A stretch of 64,000 nucleotides of DNA from Neorhizobium sp. UBA3556 (lineage in GTDB: Bacteria; Pseudomonadota; Alphaproteobacteria; Rhizobiales; Rhizobiaceae). This document shows, piece after piece, positions 25,751 through 34,408 of this stretch; the stretch's first letter is position 1; each line of letters begins with the position of its first letter. The notes below the pieces were generated by a model. The model saw nothing but the letters and a program-made list of their open reading frames with translations, was not told the DNA's origin and made no database searches. The stretch lies in the NCBI GenBank assembly GCA_002376235.1, contig DFNX01000010.1, positions 124,001-188,000 on the forward strand. Reading direction: 5' to 3'. A program made the position numbers and the translations under genes.

Positions 25751-26683
25751 ATGACCACCCGCCTTTACGAACATCAGATCTTTCTCGAACATCCTGCCCC
25801 CGAAGGCCATCCCGAGCGGCCCGACCGGCTGCGTTCGCTGGCGATCGCGCTCCAGCATCCGAATTTTTCCGATCTGGTACGTAAGGAAGCTCCGCAGGCC
25901 AACGAGGATGCAGTCCTGCTTGCGCATCCGGAAGAGCATCTTCGCGCCGTGATGCGCGAAATCCCGGAAGAAGACACTATCCACCAGGTCGAGGCGGATA
26001 CCTATGTTGGGCCGAAAAGCCTGCAGGCGGCGCTCACTGGCATCGGTGGGGCTATGGCAGCCGTCGATGATGTGATGACTGGTGCAGTCGACAATGCCTT
26101 TGTCGCTGCAAGGCCTCCCGGCCACCATGCGGAAAAATCCAAGGCGATGGGCTTCTGCCTATTCAACAACGCAGCGATTGCCACACGCCACGCGCAGCAG
26201 GCCTATGGCGTCGAGCGTGTCGCGATCATCGATTGGGATGTGCATCATGGCAACGGCACGCAGGACATATTCTGGGACGATCCGTCGGTGCTGTTCTGCT
26301 CCACCCACCAGATGCCGCTTTATCCCGGCACCGGTGCAAAGAACGAGACGGGTGCGAAGAATACTGTGGTCAATGCACCGCTTTCTCCCAATGACGGCAG
26401 CGATCATTTTCGCGATGCGTTCAAGGATCGCGTACTTCCGCGGCTGCATGATTTCCGTCCGGATTTCATCATTATTTCCGCCGGTTTCGATGCGCATCAC
26501 CGCGATCCGCTGGCGCAGATCAACCTTGTCGGCGACGATTTCGACTGGGTGACCGGGCGGCTGATGGAAATTGCTGGGAAATACGCCAACAACCGGGTCG
26601 TCAGCCTGCTTGAGGGTGGTTATGATCTGGAAGGACTGGCAGAATCCGCCGGCATGCATATCGTGAGACTGATGAGAGGATGA
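25751..26683 (+). CDS. Histone deacetylase family hydrolase
   Basis: A 310-residue zinc hydrolase of the arginase/deacetylase fold, as in bacterial acetoin-utilisation proteins and acetylpolyamine amidohydrolases. The zinc and catalytic motifs are clear: RPPGHHAEKSKAMGFC (tandem His), IIDWDVHHGNGTQDIF (Asp and His ligands), STHQMPLYPGTG, ISAGFDAHHRDPL and EGGYDLEGLAES. The substrate could be an acetylated lysine, polyamine or other small amide and cannot be read here. It ends inside the start region of xseB, so the two are probably cotranscribed. Confidence 0.92.
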   Translation: MTTRLYEHQIFLEHPAPEGHPERPDRLRSLAIALQHPNFSDLVRKEAPQANEDAVLLAHPEEHLRAVMREIPEEDTIHQVEADTYVGPKSLQAALTGIGGAMAAVDDVMTGAVDNAFVAARPPGHHAEKSKAMGFCLFNNAAIATRHAQQAYGVERVAIIDWDVHHGNGTQDIFWDDPSVLFCSTHQMPLYPGTGAKNETGAKNTVVNAPLSPNDGSDHFRDAFKDRVLPRLHDFRPDFIIISAGFDAHHRDPLAQINLVGDDFDWVTGRLMEIAGKYANNRVVSLLEGGYDLEGLAESAGMHIVRLMRG

Positions 26684-26688
26684 AGGAC

Positions 26689-26943
26689 ATGACCGAAACC
26701 ACCGAGACGATCGATGTCACCGGTTACTCCTTCGAAAAGGCGGTCGCCGAACTCGAAAGCATCGTTGCGCGGCTGGAACGCGGCGACGTAGCGCTGGACG
26801 AGTCCATCGCCATCTATGAGCGCGGTGAAGCGCTGAAGAAACATTGCGAAAAGCTGCTGAACGCGGCTGAAAACCGGATCGAGAAGATCCGCCTCGACCG
26901 CGCCGGCAAGGTGCAGGGCGTGGAGCCGCTCGACGGCGAATAA
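26689..26943 (+). CDS. xseB: Exodeoxyribonuclease VII small subunit
   Basis: An 84-residue helical protein that assembles with XseA to degrade single-stranded DNA. The family core FEKAVAELESIVARLERGDV, ALDESIAIYERGEALKKHCE and ENRIEKIRL is complete. An ATG at 26680 overlaps the preceding stop codon by ATGA but has no spacing from GAGAGG; the ATG at 26689 has it nine bases upstream and gives the usual MTETTE-type start, so I prefer it. XseA is not in this window. Confidence 0.93.
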   Translation: MTETTETIDVTGYSFEKAVAELESIVARLERGDVALDESIAIYERGEALKKHCEKLLNAAENRIEKIRLDRAGKVQGVEPLDGE

Positions 26944-27030
26944 GGCTCGTGCTCGGGCGGGGACGCCAGGAGGCGTTCCTTCGTATAACGGTACGTGCTT
27001 CCGCCACCAGATCCCGCAACACAGGGTGCC

Positions 27031-27843
27031 ATGAGCAAGAAGCCGAAAATCCGGGCCAAGCCGCCATACCTGCGCAGTATTTCCATCAAAAGCACGTGGA
27101 CGGATTTCAAAGCCTATCCCTTTTCCCTGCCGCTTCTGAAAGGCGGGGATTTTTCCCTTCGCTTCGACCATCCGATCACGATCATCGTGGGAGAAAACGG
27201 CATCGGCAAATCCACTCTTCTCGAGGGAATTGCCGTGTTGGCAGGTTTCGATGACGCGGGAGGTGGGAGCGGCTATCGTCCCGTCGACCATTCGATGGCG
27301 ATCGAAACGCCCGGCGGCATCCTGTCCAGATGCCTTGTCGGCGGATGGCTGCCGAAAGTATCCGCGGGCTGGTTCTTCAAGGCGGAGACGTTCTTCTCGG
27401 TTGCACGTTATCTCGATCAGGCGGCGATAGAGAGCAATGCCGCAGGGCCGGACTTTCTTTCGTATTCGCATGGTGAAGGGTTCCTGCGTTTCTTCCATGA
27501 ACGCTGCCGGCGACGCGGCATCTTCATCCTTGACGAACCGGAATCGGCGCTTTCTCCCAGACGCCAGATCGAACTGATGAGAATATTGCGCGAGGCGGAA
27601 CATGCCGGTGAAGCACAGTTCATCATCGCCACCCATTCGCCGCTGATCATGGCCTATCCCGGCGCACGACTTTTGCGCATGACGACGGACGGGTTGTCGG
27701 AAACCGATTTCCGCGAGACGGACCATTTTGCTCTGATGAAGGAGTTTACCTCCGATCCGGAGACTTTCGTCGCCGAAATGTTTCCGCAATCTGAAGACGA
27801 TGAACAGATGGACCTGTATTCGCAAAATCCACACCCATATTGA
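27031..27843 (+). CDS. AAA/ABC-type ATPase, orphan
   Basis: A 270-residue P-loop ATPase. Walker A is VGENGIGKST in ITIIVGENGIGKSTLLEGI (about residue 50), a Q-loop-like FFKAETFF follows, the signature region is FLSYSHGEGFL (Ser-His-Gly-Glu-Gly, the form seen in the RecF/OLD-like AAA_15/AAA_21 group), Walker B is IFILDEPESALS and the switch His is in IATHSPLIMAYPG. It has no coiled-coil arms and no nuclease domain, so it is shorter than SMC, RecF or OLD proteins. No partner gene is adjacent: xseB precedes by 87 bases and a pirin gene follows. The biological role is unknown. Confidence 0.8.
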   Translation: MSKKPKIRAKPPYLRSISIKSTWTDFKAYPFSLPLLKGGDFSLRFDHPITIIVGENGIGKSTLLEGIAVLAGFDDAGGGSGYRPVDHSMAIETPGGILSRCLVGGWLPKVSAGWFFKAETFFSVARYLDQAAIESNAAGPDFLSYSHGEGFLRFFHERCRRRGIFILDEPESALSPRRQIELMRILREAEHAGEAQFIIATHSPLIMAYPGARLLRMTTDGLSETDFRETDHFALMKEFTSDPETFVAEMFPQSEDDEQMDLYSQNPHPY

Positions 27844-27936
27844 GGTTGGCGGAACGGTTGCTCATCCTTGTTGCCCAGCGGTTGTCCACCCTGGGGCGAA
27901 CGCGCTAGGATGAACCTGAAAGACGGAGATTGCTGG

Positions 27937-28860
27937 ATGTCCTTTTTCCCCGGAACAGATCCTGCCCCCGGCGATGCCTTTGCCTGTGATGCGATCGAGA
28001 ACCTGATCATCCCGCGTTCTTCCGATATCGGCGGATTTTCGGTAAGGCGCGCCTTGCCGAGCCGGCAGCGGCGGCTGGTCGGGCCGTTCATCTTTTTCGA
28101 CCGGATGGGGCCGGCGATCCTCAAGCCCGACGAAGCGCTGGATGTGAAGCCGCATCCACATATCGGACTGTCGACCGTCACCTATCTGTTCGACGGCGAG
28201 ATCAAGCATCGCGACAGTCTCGGTACAGAACTCGTGATCAAGCCCGGCGATATCAACCTGATGACGGCGGGGCGCGGCATTACGCATTCGGAGCGGACAC
28301 CGGAGAACTTGCGCGGACATCCTCTTTCCATGTCCGGACTGCAGACATGGCTGGCGCTGCCGGACAACAAGGAAGAAATCGACCCGAGTTTTGCCCATAC
28401 CGGCCGGGAAGTGATGCCCGAAATCGAATGGGACGGCGCGCATGGACGCGTGGTGATCGGCGCATTCGAGGGACTTTCTTCGCCAGTTTCGACCTTTACC
28501 GACACGCTTTATGTCGACCTGCGGCTTGAGCCGGGCAAGAGTTTCCCCTTCGGCGCCGGCCATGAAGAACGCGCGCTTTACATCCTTGCAGGCGAACTGG
28601 AGATCGCCGGCGACCGGTTCGCAGCCGATCAGCTGCTGGTGTTTCGCGCCGGCGACGAGATCACGCTTCGGGCCGGGCCGCTCGGCTGTCATGTCATGCT
28701 ATTCGGAGGTGCCGCGCTCAATTCGAAGCGGTATATCTGGTGGAACTTCGTCTCATCCTCGAAGGAACGGATCGAAAAAGCCAAGGAAGAGTGGCGAACG
28801 GGCCGTTTCGACATCGTTCCGGGCGACGAGGAAGAGTTCGTTCCTTTGCCCTCGCCATAG
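27937..28860 (+). CDS. Pirin family protein
   Basis: A 307-residue bicupin. The N-terminal cupin carries the metal-binding set HPHIGLSTVTYLFDGEIKH (two His), a following His in HRDSLG and Glu/His in TAGRGITHSERTP, all canonical for pirins; the C-terminal cupin includes GHEERALYILAGELEIAG. Pirins bind iron or other metals and some have quercetin dioxygenase activity; a specific role here is unknown. ATG at 27937 is preceded by CGGAG at a good distance; an in-frame ATG at 27910 is less likely. Confidence 0.9.
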   Translation: MSFFPGTDPAPGDAFACDAIENLIIPRSSDIGGFSVRRALPSRQRRLVGPFIFFDRMGPAILKPDEALDVKPHPHIGLSTVTYLFDGEIKHRDSLGTELVIKPGDINLMTAGRGITHSERTPENLRGHPLSMSGLQTWLALPDNKEEIDPSFAHTGREVMPEIEWDGAHGRVVIGAFEGLSSPVSTFTDTLYVDLRLEPGKSFPFGAGHEERALYILAGELEIAGDRFAADQLLVFRAGDEITLRAGPLGCHVMLFGGAALNSKRYIWWNFVSSSKERIEKAKEEWRTGRFDIVPGDEEEFVPLPSP

Positions 28861-28989
28861 GCTTTCCGCTTGCCCGGCAGCTAAAATCGATTAGAACCGG
28901 ATGTTCGTAAAACTTGAAAAAAGCCGTTTTCTGCTCATCTTCTGGGACGAAACGCCTTCCAAGAAAACAAGAAGAGAAAGCCAGCTTCC

Positions 28990-30909
28990 GTGACTTCCCT
29001 GCCCGCGACGCCGCTGCTCGACACCGTCAAGCTCCCCGCAGATCTGAAAAAAGTCGATGATCGCGACCTGCCCAAGCTTGCCCGTGAAGTGCGCGACGAG
29101 ATGATCGACGCGGTCTCCAAAACGGGTGGTCACCTGGGTGCCGGTCTTGGCGTCGTCGAACTGACGATCGCGATCCACAAGGTTTTCAACACACCTGAAG
29201 ACCGGCTGATCTTCGATGTCGGCCACCAGTGTTATCCGCACAAGATCCTGACCGGCCGCCGCGACCGGATCCGCACGCTGCGCCAGGAAGACGGCCTTTC
29301 CGGCTTCACCCGCCGGGCGGAAAGCGAATACGATCCCTTTGGCGCCGCACATTCCTCCACCTCGATTTCGGCCGGTCTCGGCATGGCGGTCGGTTCGGAA
29401 CTGGCGGGCACCAAGCGCAACGTGATCTCGGTGATCGGCGATGGCTCGATGTCGGCCGGCATGGCGTTCGAGGCGCTCAACAATGCCGGCGCGCTGGACG
29501 CAAGGCTGATCGTCATCCTCAACGATAACGACATGTCGATTGCCCCGCCGACCGGTGCGATGAGCGCCTATCTGGCGCGACTGGCATCGGGCCGCGCCTA
29601 TATGGGCGTGCGCGAAATGGGCAAGAAGCTGACCGGCTATCTCGGCGCGTCTATCGACCGTGCCATTACCCGCGCCGTCGAGCATGCCCGTGGTTACGTG
29701 ACCGGCGGCACGATGTTCGAGGAACTCGGCTTCTATCATATCGGCCCGATCGACGGCCATTCCTTCGATCACCTTCTACCAGTGTTGCGCAATGTGCGCG
29801 ACAATGCGCATGGCCCGGTGCTGATCCATGTCGTCACCCAGAAGGGCAAGGGATATCCACCGGCGGAAGCCGCGGCCGACAAATATCATGGCGTCAACAA
29901 GTTCGACGTCATCACCGGAGCTCAGGCGAAAGCCAAGCCGAACGCTCCGTCCTATACGAGCGTCTTCGGCGACGCGCTGGTGCAGGAAGCAGGCTTCGAC
30001 GACAAGATCGTTGGCATCACCGCGGCCATGCCGGACGGCACCGGTCTCGGCAAGATGCTCGCAGCCTATCCGTCGCGCACCTTCGATGTCGGGATTGCGG
30101 AGCAGCATGCGGTGACCTTTGCTGCCGGTCTTGCGACCGAGGGCTTCAAGCCGTTCTGCGCCATCTATTCCACCTTCCTGCAGCGCGGTTACGATCAGGT
30201 CGTGCATGACGTGGCGATCCAGGGCCTGCCCGTGCGCTTCCCGATCGATCGCGCCGGTTTCGTTGGTGCCGATGGGCCGACGCATGCCGGTTCTTTCGAC
30301 ACGACCTTCCTCGCCACACTACCGAACATGGTCGTCATGGCTGCGGCTGACGAGGCGGAACTCAAGCACATGGTGCGCACCGCCGTCGCCTATGACGACG
30401 GTCCGATCTCGTTCCGTTATCCGCGCGGCGAAGGCGTTGGCGTCGAACTGCCAGAACGCGGCGAAATCCTTGAGATCGGCAAGGGCCGCATCGTCAAGGA
30501 AGGCTCCAAGGTGGCGCTTCTTTCTTTCGGCACGCGGTTGAAGGACTGTCTGCTTGCTGCCGAGGATCTTGAGGCCGCTGGCCTTTCTACGACGGTTGCG
30601 GATGCGCGCTTCGCCAAGCCGCTCGATCATGACCTGATCCGCCAGCTCGCCCGCCACCACGAGGTGCTGATTACCATCGAGGAAGGTGCCGTCGGCGGTT
30701 TCGGCAGCCATGTGCTGCAGTTCATGAGCTCCGAAGGCCTGCTCGATCACGGACTGAAGGTCCGTTCGATGGTTCTGCCGGATATATGGATGGAACAGGC
30801 AAGCCCGGATGTCATGTATGCCAAGGCCGGTCTCGACCGCGCCGGCATCGTCAAGACTGTCTTCGGCGCGCTCGGCAAGACCGTCGTCGGCGTGGGCGCA
30901 GCAGGCTGA
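28990..30909 (+). CDS. dxs: 1-deoxy-D-xylulose-5-phosphate synthase
   Basis: Thiamine diphosphate enzyme that condenses pyruvate and glyceraldehyde 3-phosphate, the entry step of the MEP isoprenoid pathway. It has 639 residues, normal length. Visible motifs: DVGHQCYPHKILTGRRD, the ThDP-binding GDGSMSAGMAFEALNNAG with later LNDNDMSI, the transketolase-type pyrimidine-domain motif DVGIAEQHAVTFAAGLA, and IYSTFLQRGYDQVVHDVA. The start is GTG at 28990. The gene stands alone, convergent with opgC 11 bases away. Confidence 0.97.
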   Translation: MTSLPATPLLDTVKLPADLKKVDDRDLPKLAREVRDEMIDAVSKTGGHLGAGLGVVELTIAIHKVFNTPEDRLIFDVGHQCYPHKILTGRRDRIRTLRQEDGLSGFTRRAESEYDPFGAAHSSTSISAGLGMAVGSELAGTKRNVISVIGDGSMSAGMAFEALNNAGALDARLIVILNDNDMSIAPPTGAMSAYLARLASGRAYMGVREMGKKLTGYLGASIDRAITRAVEHARGYVTGGTMFEELGFYHIGPIDGHSFDHLLPVLRNVRDNAHGPVLIHVVTQKGKGYPPAEAAADKYHGVNKFDVITGAQAKAKPNAPSYTSVFGDALVQEAGFDDKIVGITAAMPDGTGLGKMLAAYPSRTFDVGIAEQHAVTFAAGLATEGFKPFCAIYSTFLQRGYDQVVHDVAIQGLPVRFPIDRAGFVGADGPTHAGSFDTTFLATLPNMVVMAAADEAELKHMVRTAVAYDDGPISFRYPRGEGVGVELPERGEILEIGKGRIVKEGSKVALLSFGTRLKDCLLAAEDLEAAGLSTTVADARFAKPLDHDLIRQLARHHEVLITIEEGAVGGFGSHVLQFMSSEGLLDHGLKVRSMVLPDIWMEQASPDVMYAKAGLDRAGIVKTVFGALGKTVVGVGAAG

Positions 30910-30920
30910 GCCAGCGCGTA

Positions 30921-32027
30921 TCAGGCGGCATTGGCTTCGCTGATCTGAACACGGGCAGGCGAATTGCGTAGTCTTTGCTTTTCCAATGCCCAACCGAGTG
31001 CCAGATGTATGGCGCATCCCGCAACGAGTATCGCCAGCTGGGTCATGATGGACGCTCGCGGATTGAGGTCCATGTAGATGCTCACGAGGGCCGACAGGAA
31101 AATGCCGACGGAAAACACAGGCAGGCTGTGGCGGCCGATCATCGAGACCAGTCGTAATAGCGACCAGCTGGCCGCTCTTTTCACGACCTCGATATTCCAG
31201 GCCAGATAAAGAATGGCAACCGCATCGGCAATGCGCAGCGGGCCGGCATTCGTCTTGGAGACCAGTTCCTTGTAGAACCCTGGAAACGGAGGAGTGATCC
31301 AGCCCAGGAAGACGACGAGGTTGATCGGAATCGCGATGATCGCGAAGGCGACTGCGAGTGCGAAAACCGCTCGATGATAGGGCAGTGGGTCCAATCCACT
31401 CTTGATGCGGATGCCGAGCACGATGCCGATGATGAAAATCACCTGCCAGGACAACGGATCAAAGAACCAGTGGCCGGTTTCAAGTGCGAGATTGGTGAGG
31501 TTGATATGACCAAGACCCGCAACCAGCCACATCGCTACCGAAATCCCCGCCAGTAAAGCTGGACTGAAGTCATAAATAATGAAAACGAACGGCGCGCTCA
31601 GCATCAGGATTACATACATGGGCAGGATATCGAGATTGCCCGGCATGTAGGCAAGCAGGATTGCCTGCAGGCCGCGAATGCCCGGCTCAGCCAAAAAGCC
31701 CGCCATGTCTTTGGCGGCTTCTGTGGACGGAAGGGCGATTGCCAGCCACGCAGCGAGCGCTGCCATGATCAGGAAAAGTAGAAGATGGACGAGATAGATG
31801 CGCCAGGCACGCCGCCAGGGGCGCGACAGAAGAAGACCGGCCTTTAAGCGGTAATAAGCAAGCGCAGATGACATGCCCGCGAGCAGAACGAAGAGTTCGG
31901 AAGCATCGGCAAAGCCGCGCGCATGCTGGAACGTGGCAGAGAAAGTGAATTCGGCGTGGCCAATAAAGATCAACAGCAGCGTGATGCCGCGCAGAAAATC
32001 TATCCTGACTTCGCGTTGAATTCCCAT
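30921..32027 (-). CDS. opgC: OpgC-type acyltransferase membrane protein
   Basis: A 368-residue polytopic membrane protein of the acyltransferase_3/OpgC group, which transfers succinyl groups to osmoregulated periplasmic glucans. The opening RIDFLRGITLLLIFIGHAEF is the family signature (Arg-Asp-x-Leu-Arg-Gly and the catalytic-region His), followed by about ten hydrophobic helices, for example LYLVHLLLFLIMAALAAWL-like and YVILMLSAPFVFIIYDFSPA. Rhizobia decorate cyclic beta-glucans this way. Its ribosome binding site is partly covered by a perfect inverted repeat (listed separately). Symbol by family resemblance. Confidence 0.82.
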   Translation of the reverse strand: MGIQREVRIDFLRGITLLLIFIGHAEFTFSATFQHARGFADASELFVLLAGMSSALAYYRLKAGLLLSRPWRRAWRIYLVHLLLFLIMAALAAWLAIALPSTEAAKDMAGFLAEPGIRGLQAILLAYMPGNLDILPMYVILMLSAPFVFIIYDFSPALLAGISVAMWLVAGLGHINLTNLALETGHWFFDPLSWQVIFIIGIVLGIRIKSGLDPLPYHRAVFALAVAFAIIAIPINLVVFLGWITPPFPGFYKELVSKTNAGPLRIADAVAILYLAWNIEVVKRAASWSLLRLVSMIGRHSLPVFSVGIFLSALVSIYMDLNPRASIMTQLAILVAGCAIHLALGWALEKQRLRNSPARVQISEANAA

Positions 32028-32035
32028 GGGTGTCC

Positions 32036-32064
32036 CCGCGACATAGTCATCATGAATGTCGCGG
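32036..32064 (-). promoter_or_regulatory. Perfect inverted repeat over the opgC translation start region
   Basis: CCGCGACAT at 32036-32044 and ATGTCGCGG at 32056-32064 form a perfect 9-bp inverted repeat with an 11-base loop. Its proximal arm ends 9 bases before the opgC start codon and contains part of the GCGGGGA that would act as Shine-Dalgarno sequence. As RNA it could mask the ribosome binding site; as DNA it could be an operator. Confidence 0.5.
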
Positions 32065-32222
32065 CACCTTTCCTATCTAAAAATCGCTACCGGTCAGTTT
32101 ACGAACTTCGCATGATTTTATCGGTCTGCGACTTCTGACCGATTTCGGGATTTTTCATCGGTTGCAGCAGGGAAGCGTCATTGCTCTTGCCTTGCGACAA
32201 GGAAAACGCCAAGAGAAGCCGC

Positions 32223-32978
32223 ATGAACCAACATTCCTCATCAGTCCGTCTTGACCAGTTGCTGGTCACGCTCGACCTTTTCGACAGTCGTTCGCGGGCG
32301 CGTGACGCGATTGCGCGCGGCACCGTAAAAGTCGACGGCAAGGTCGTGACCAAGCCGGCCCAGTCCGTCTCAGTGGAAGCCGAGATCGTCGTCGATGACC
32401 CGGCCAGCACCTATGTCTCGCGCGCGGCGCTGAAACTGATTGCGGCACTCGACCATTTCGATCTCGACCCTGAGGGCCTCACCTGCCTCGATGTCGGGGC
32501 CTCCACGGGCGGCTTTACCCAGGTCCTCCTGGAGCGCGGTGCGGCCCATGTCATCGCCGTGGATGTCGGCCATGACCAGATGCATGAGCGGCTGCTCAGC
32601 GACGAGCGCGTCACCAATATCGAAGGCCTCAATGCCCGCGAGATGACGGCAGACGACATAGATGACGAGCCGGTCGATTTCATCGTCTCTGATGTCTCGT
32701 TCATCTCGCTGAAGCTTGCCCTGCCGCCGGCACTGGAGCTGGCCGAACCGGGCAGCCATTGCGTGCTATTGGTCAAGCCGCAGTTCGAAGCGGGACGCGA
32801 AAATGTCGGCAAGGGCGGCATGCTGAAACAGCCGGAGACTGCGCCGGATGTAGCGGCAGAGCTTGAACGCTGGTTGATCGAAGAGATGGAGTGGGAAAGC
32901 CTCGGGCTGATCCCCTCGCCGATTGCCGGCGGCGATGGCAATGTCGAATTCCTGCTTGGCGGAAGGAAGCCTTCATGA
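32223..32978 (+). CDS. tlyA: TlyA family rRNA 2'-O-methyltransferase
   Basis: A 251-residue protein. The N-terminal S4 RNA-binding domain (VRLDQLLVTLDLFDSRSRAR, then KVDGKVVTKPAQSV) is followed by an FtsJ-like methyltransferase fold with the SAM motif LDVGASTGGFTQVLLERGA and the catalytic-region Asp in IVSDVSFISLKLALP. TlyA proteins methylate cytidines in 16S and/or 23S rRNA; older annotations call them haemolysins. I chose ATG at 32223, which gives a short lead before the S4 domain. Its stop overlaps the next methyltransferase start by ATGA, so the two rRNA/tRNA modification genes are coupled. Confidence 0.92.
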   Translation: MNQHSSSVRLDQLLVTLDLFDSRSRARDAIARGTVKVDGKVVTKPAQSVSVEAEIVVDDPASTYVSRAALKLIAALDHFDLDPEGLTCLDVGASTGGFTQVLLERGAAHVIAVDVGHDQMHERLLSDERVTNIEGLNAREMTADDIDDEPVDFIVSDVSFISLKLALPPALELAEPGSHCVLLVKPQFEAGRENVGKGGMLKQPETAPDVAAELERWLIEEMEWESLGLIPSPIAGGDGNVEFLLGGRKPS

Positions 32979-34219
32979 GCACCGTCACAATCACGATCGA
33001 AAAGCTCGGCGCTCAGGGCCATGGTGTCGCCGAAAGCGAATACGGAACGGTCTATGTGCCGAATGCGCTGCCCGGAGAAACGCTGGCAATCGCCCGCAAT
33101 GGCGATTACGGCACCGTCATGTCGACCTCCAATGTCTCGCCGGACCGGATCGAACCGGTCTGTCGGCATTTCAATCCTGATGGCGACAATTGCGGCGGCT
33201 GTTCGCTGCAGCATCTGGCGGCACCGGCCTATAATGCCTTCAAGCGCGAACTCGTCATCGATGCGTTGAAGGCGCGCGGGTTGACGCCGGAGGTCGGCAA
33301 AACCATTGAATGCCATCCCGGCGAGCGGCGGCGCACCGTGTTTTCCGTACGCAGAACCGAGAAGGAACTGCTGCTCGGCTTCAACCGCGCCGAGACCAAC
33401 CACATCGTGTCTATCGAGGAATGTCCCATCGCCTCGCCCGGCATCGTGGCGAGGCTTCCGGCGATCCGCACGGTGGCAGCAACCTTGGCCCAAGGGTCAG
33501 AGAGCTTCCACCTGACCGTGCTTGAGACGCTATCCGGCCTTGATCTGGCGGCGGATGGACTGAAGAAGCCGGATGACAAGCAGCGTCGTGCCGTGACAGA
33601 GGCCGTGCTTTCACTGAAGGGCATCGCGCGTGTTTCCGTGAATGGCGAGATCATTCTCGAACCGACAAAGCCGATCATCGAGTTCGGCGGCGTCAACGTC
33701 TTGCCGCCGCCCGGTGCGTTCACCCAGGCGACCAAGCCTGCGGAAGAGGCGATGGCAGAACTGGTGATGAGCCATCTTGGCAAGGCCAAACGGGTGATCG
33801 ACCTTTTTGCCGGTTCCGGCACGTTTTCGCTCAGGATCGCCCGCAAGGCGAAGGTTCATGCGGTCGAAGGCGAGGACAAGCCGCTCAAGGCGCTCGATTT
33901 TGCCGCGCGCAATACGCAGGGGCTGAAACCGGTCACCGTGGAAAAGCGTGATCTCTTCCGCCGTCCGATGATGGCGCAGGAGTTGAAGGTCTATGATGCG
34001 GCTGTCTTCGACCCGCCGCGGGCCGGCGCCGAAGTGCAGGTTAAGGAACTGGTGCGCTCCGGCATCAAGACGGTCGTTGCGGTAAGCTGCAATCCGGCAA
34101 CGCTTGCACGAGACCTAAAAATTCTTGTCGATGCCGGTTATCGCATCAAGTCGGTGACGCCGATCGACCAGTTCCTCTGGTCGCCGCATGTCGAGGCCGT
34201 GGCGTTGCTTTCGCGTTAA
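32975..34219 (+). CDS. Class I SAM-dependent RNA (uracil-5-)methyltransferase, RumA/TrmA family
   Basis: A 414-residue protein. An N-terminal TRAM-like beta domain (VTITIEKLGAQGHGVAE, LPGETLAI) is followed by a Cys cluster (Cys in VCRHFN, CGGCSLQHL) of the kind that binds a 4Fe-4S cluster in RumA. The methyltransferase domain has DLFAGSGTFSLRIA and the motif FDPPRAGAEVQVKEL, and the catalytic Cys lies in VAVSCNPATLARDL. It should make 5-methyluridine in rRNA or tRNA; which site is not readable. ATG 32975 overlaps the tlyA TGA. In most genomes of this group it travels with tlyA. Confidence 0.92.
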   Translation: MSTVTITIEKLGAQGHGVAESEYGTVYVPNALPGETLAIARNGDYGTVMSTSNVSPDRIEPVCRHFNPDGDNCGGCSLQHLAAPAYNAFKRELVIDALKARGLTPEVGKTIECHPGERRRTVFSVRRTEKELLLGFNRAETNHIVSIEECPIASPGIVARLPAIRTVAATLAQGSESFHLTVLETLSGLDLAADGLKKPDDKQRRAVTEAVLSLKGIARVSVNGEIILEPTKPIIEFGGVNVLPPPGAFTQATKPAEEAMAELVMSHLGKAKRVIDLFAGSGTFSLRIARKAKVHAVEGEDKPLKALDFAARNTQGLKPVTVEKRDLFRRPMMAQELKVYDAAVFDPPRAGAEVQVKELVRSGIKTVVAVSCNPATLARDLKILVDAGYRIKSVTPIDQFLWSPHVEAVALLSR

Positions 34220-34408
34220 TTCGGTGCAGAACTCGTCCCAGTTCGGGGCAGGCTCGTTCCGAAGTGCCGCGAAGCTACACCTTCCGGTATTGCTTTCGGC
34301 AGTTTTGAACCGGCTCCGATTTACCGAACATTAGTACGAGCGCATATTTCGCCGCCTCGCAGCCTGTGGAAGCAAATGACTTGCTTTGCTGCGACGGGAG
34401 GGGAAATC

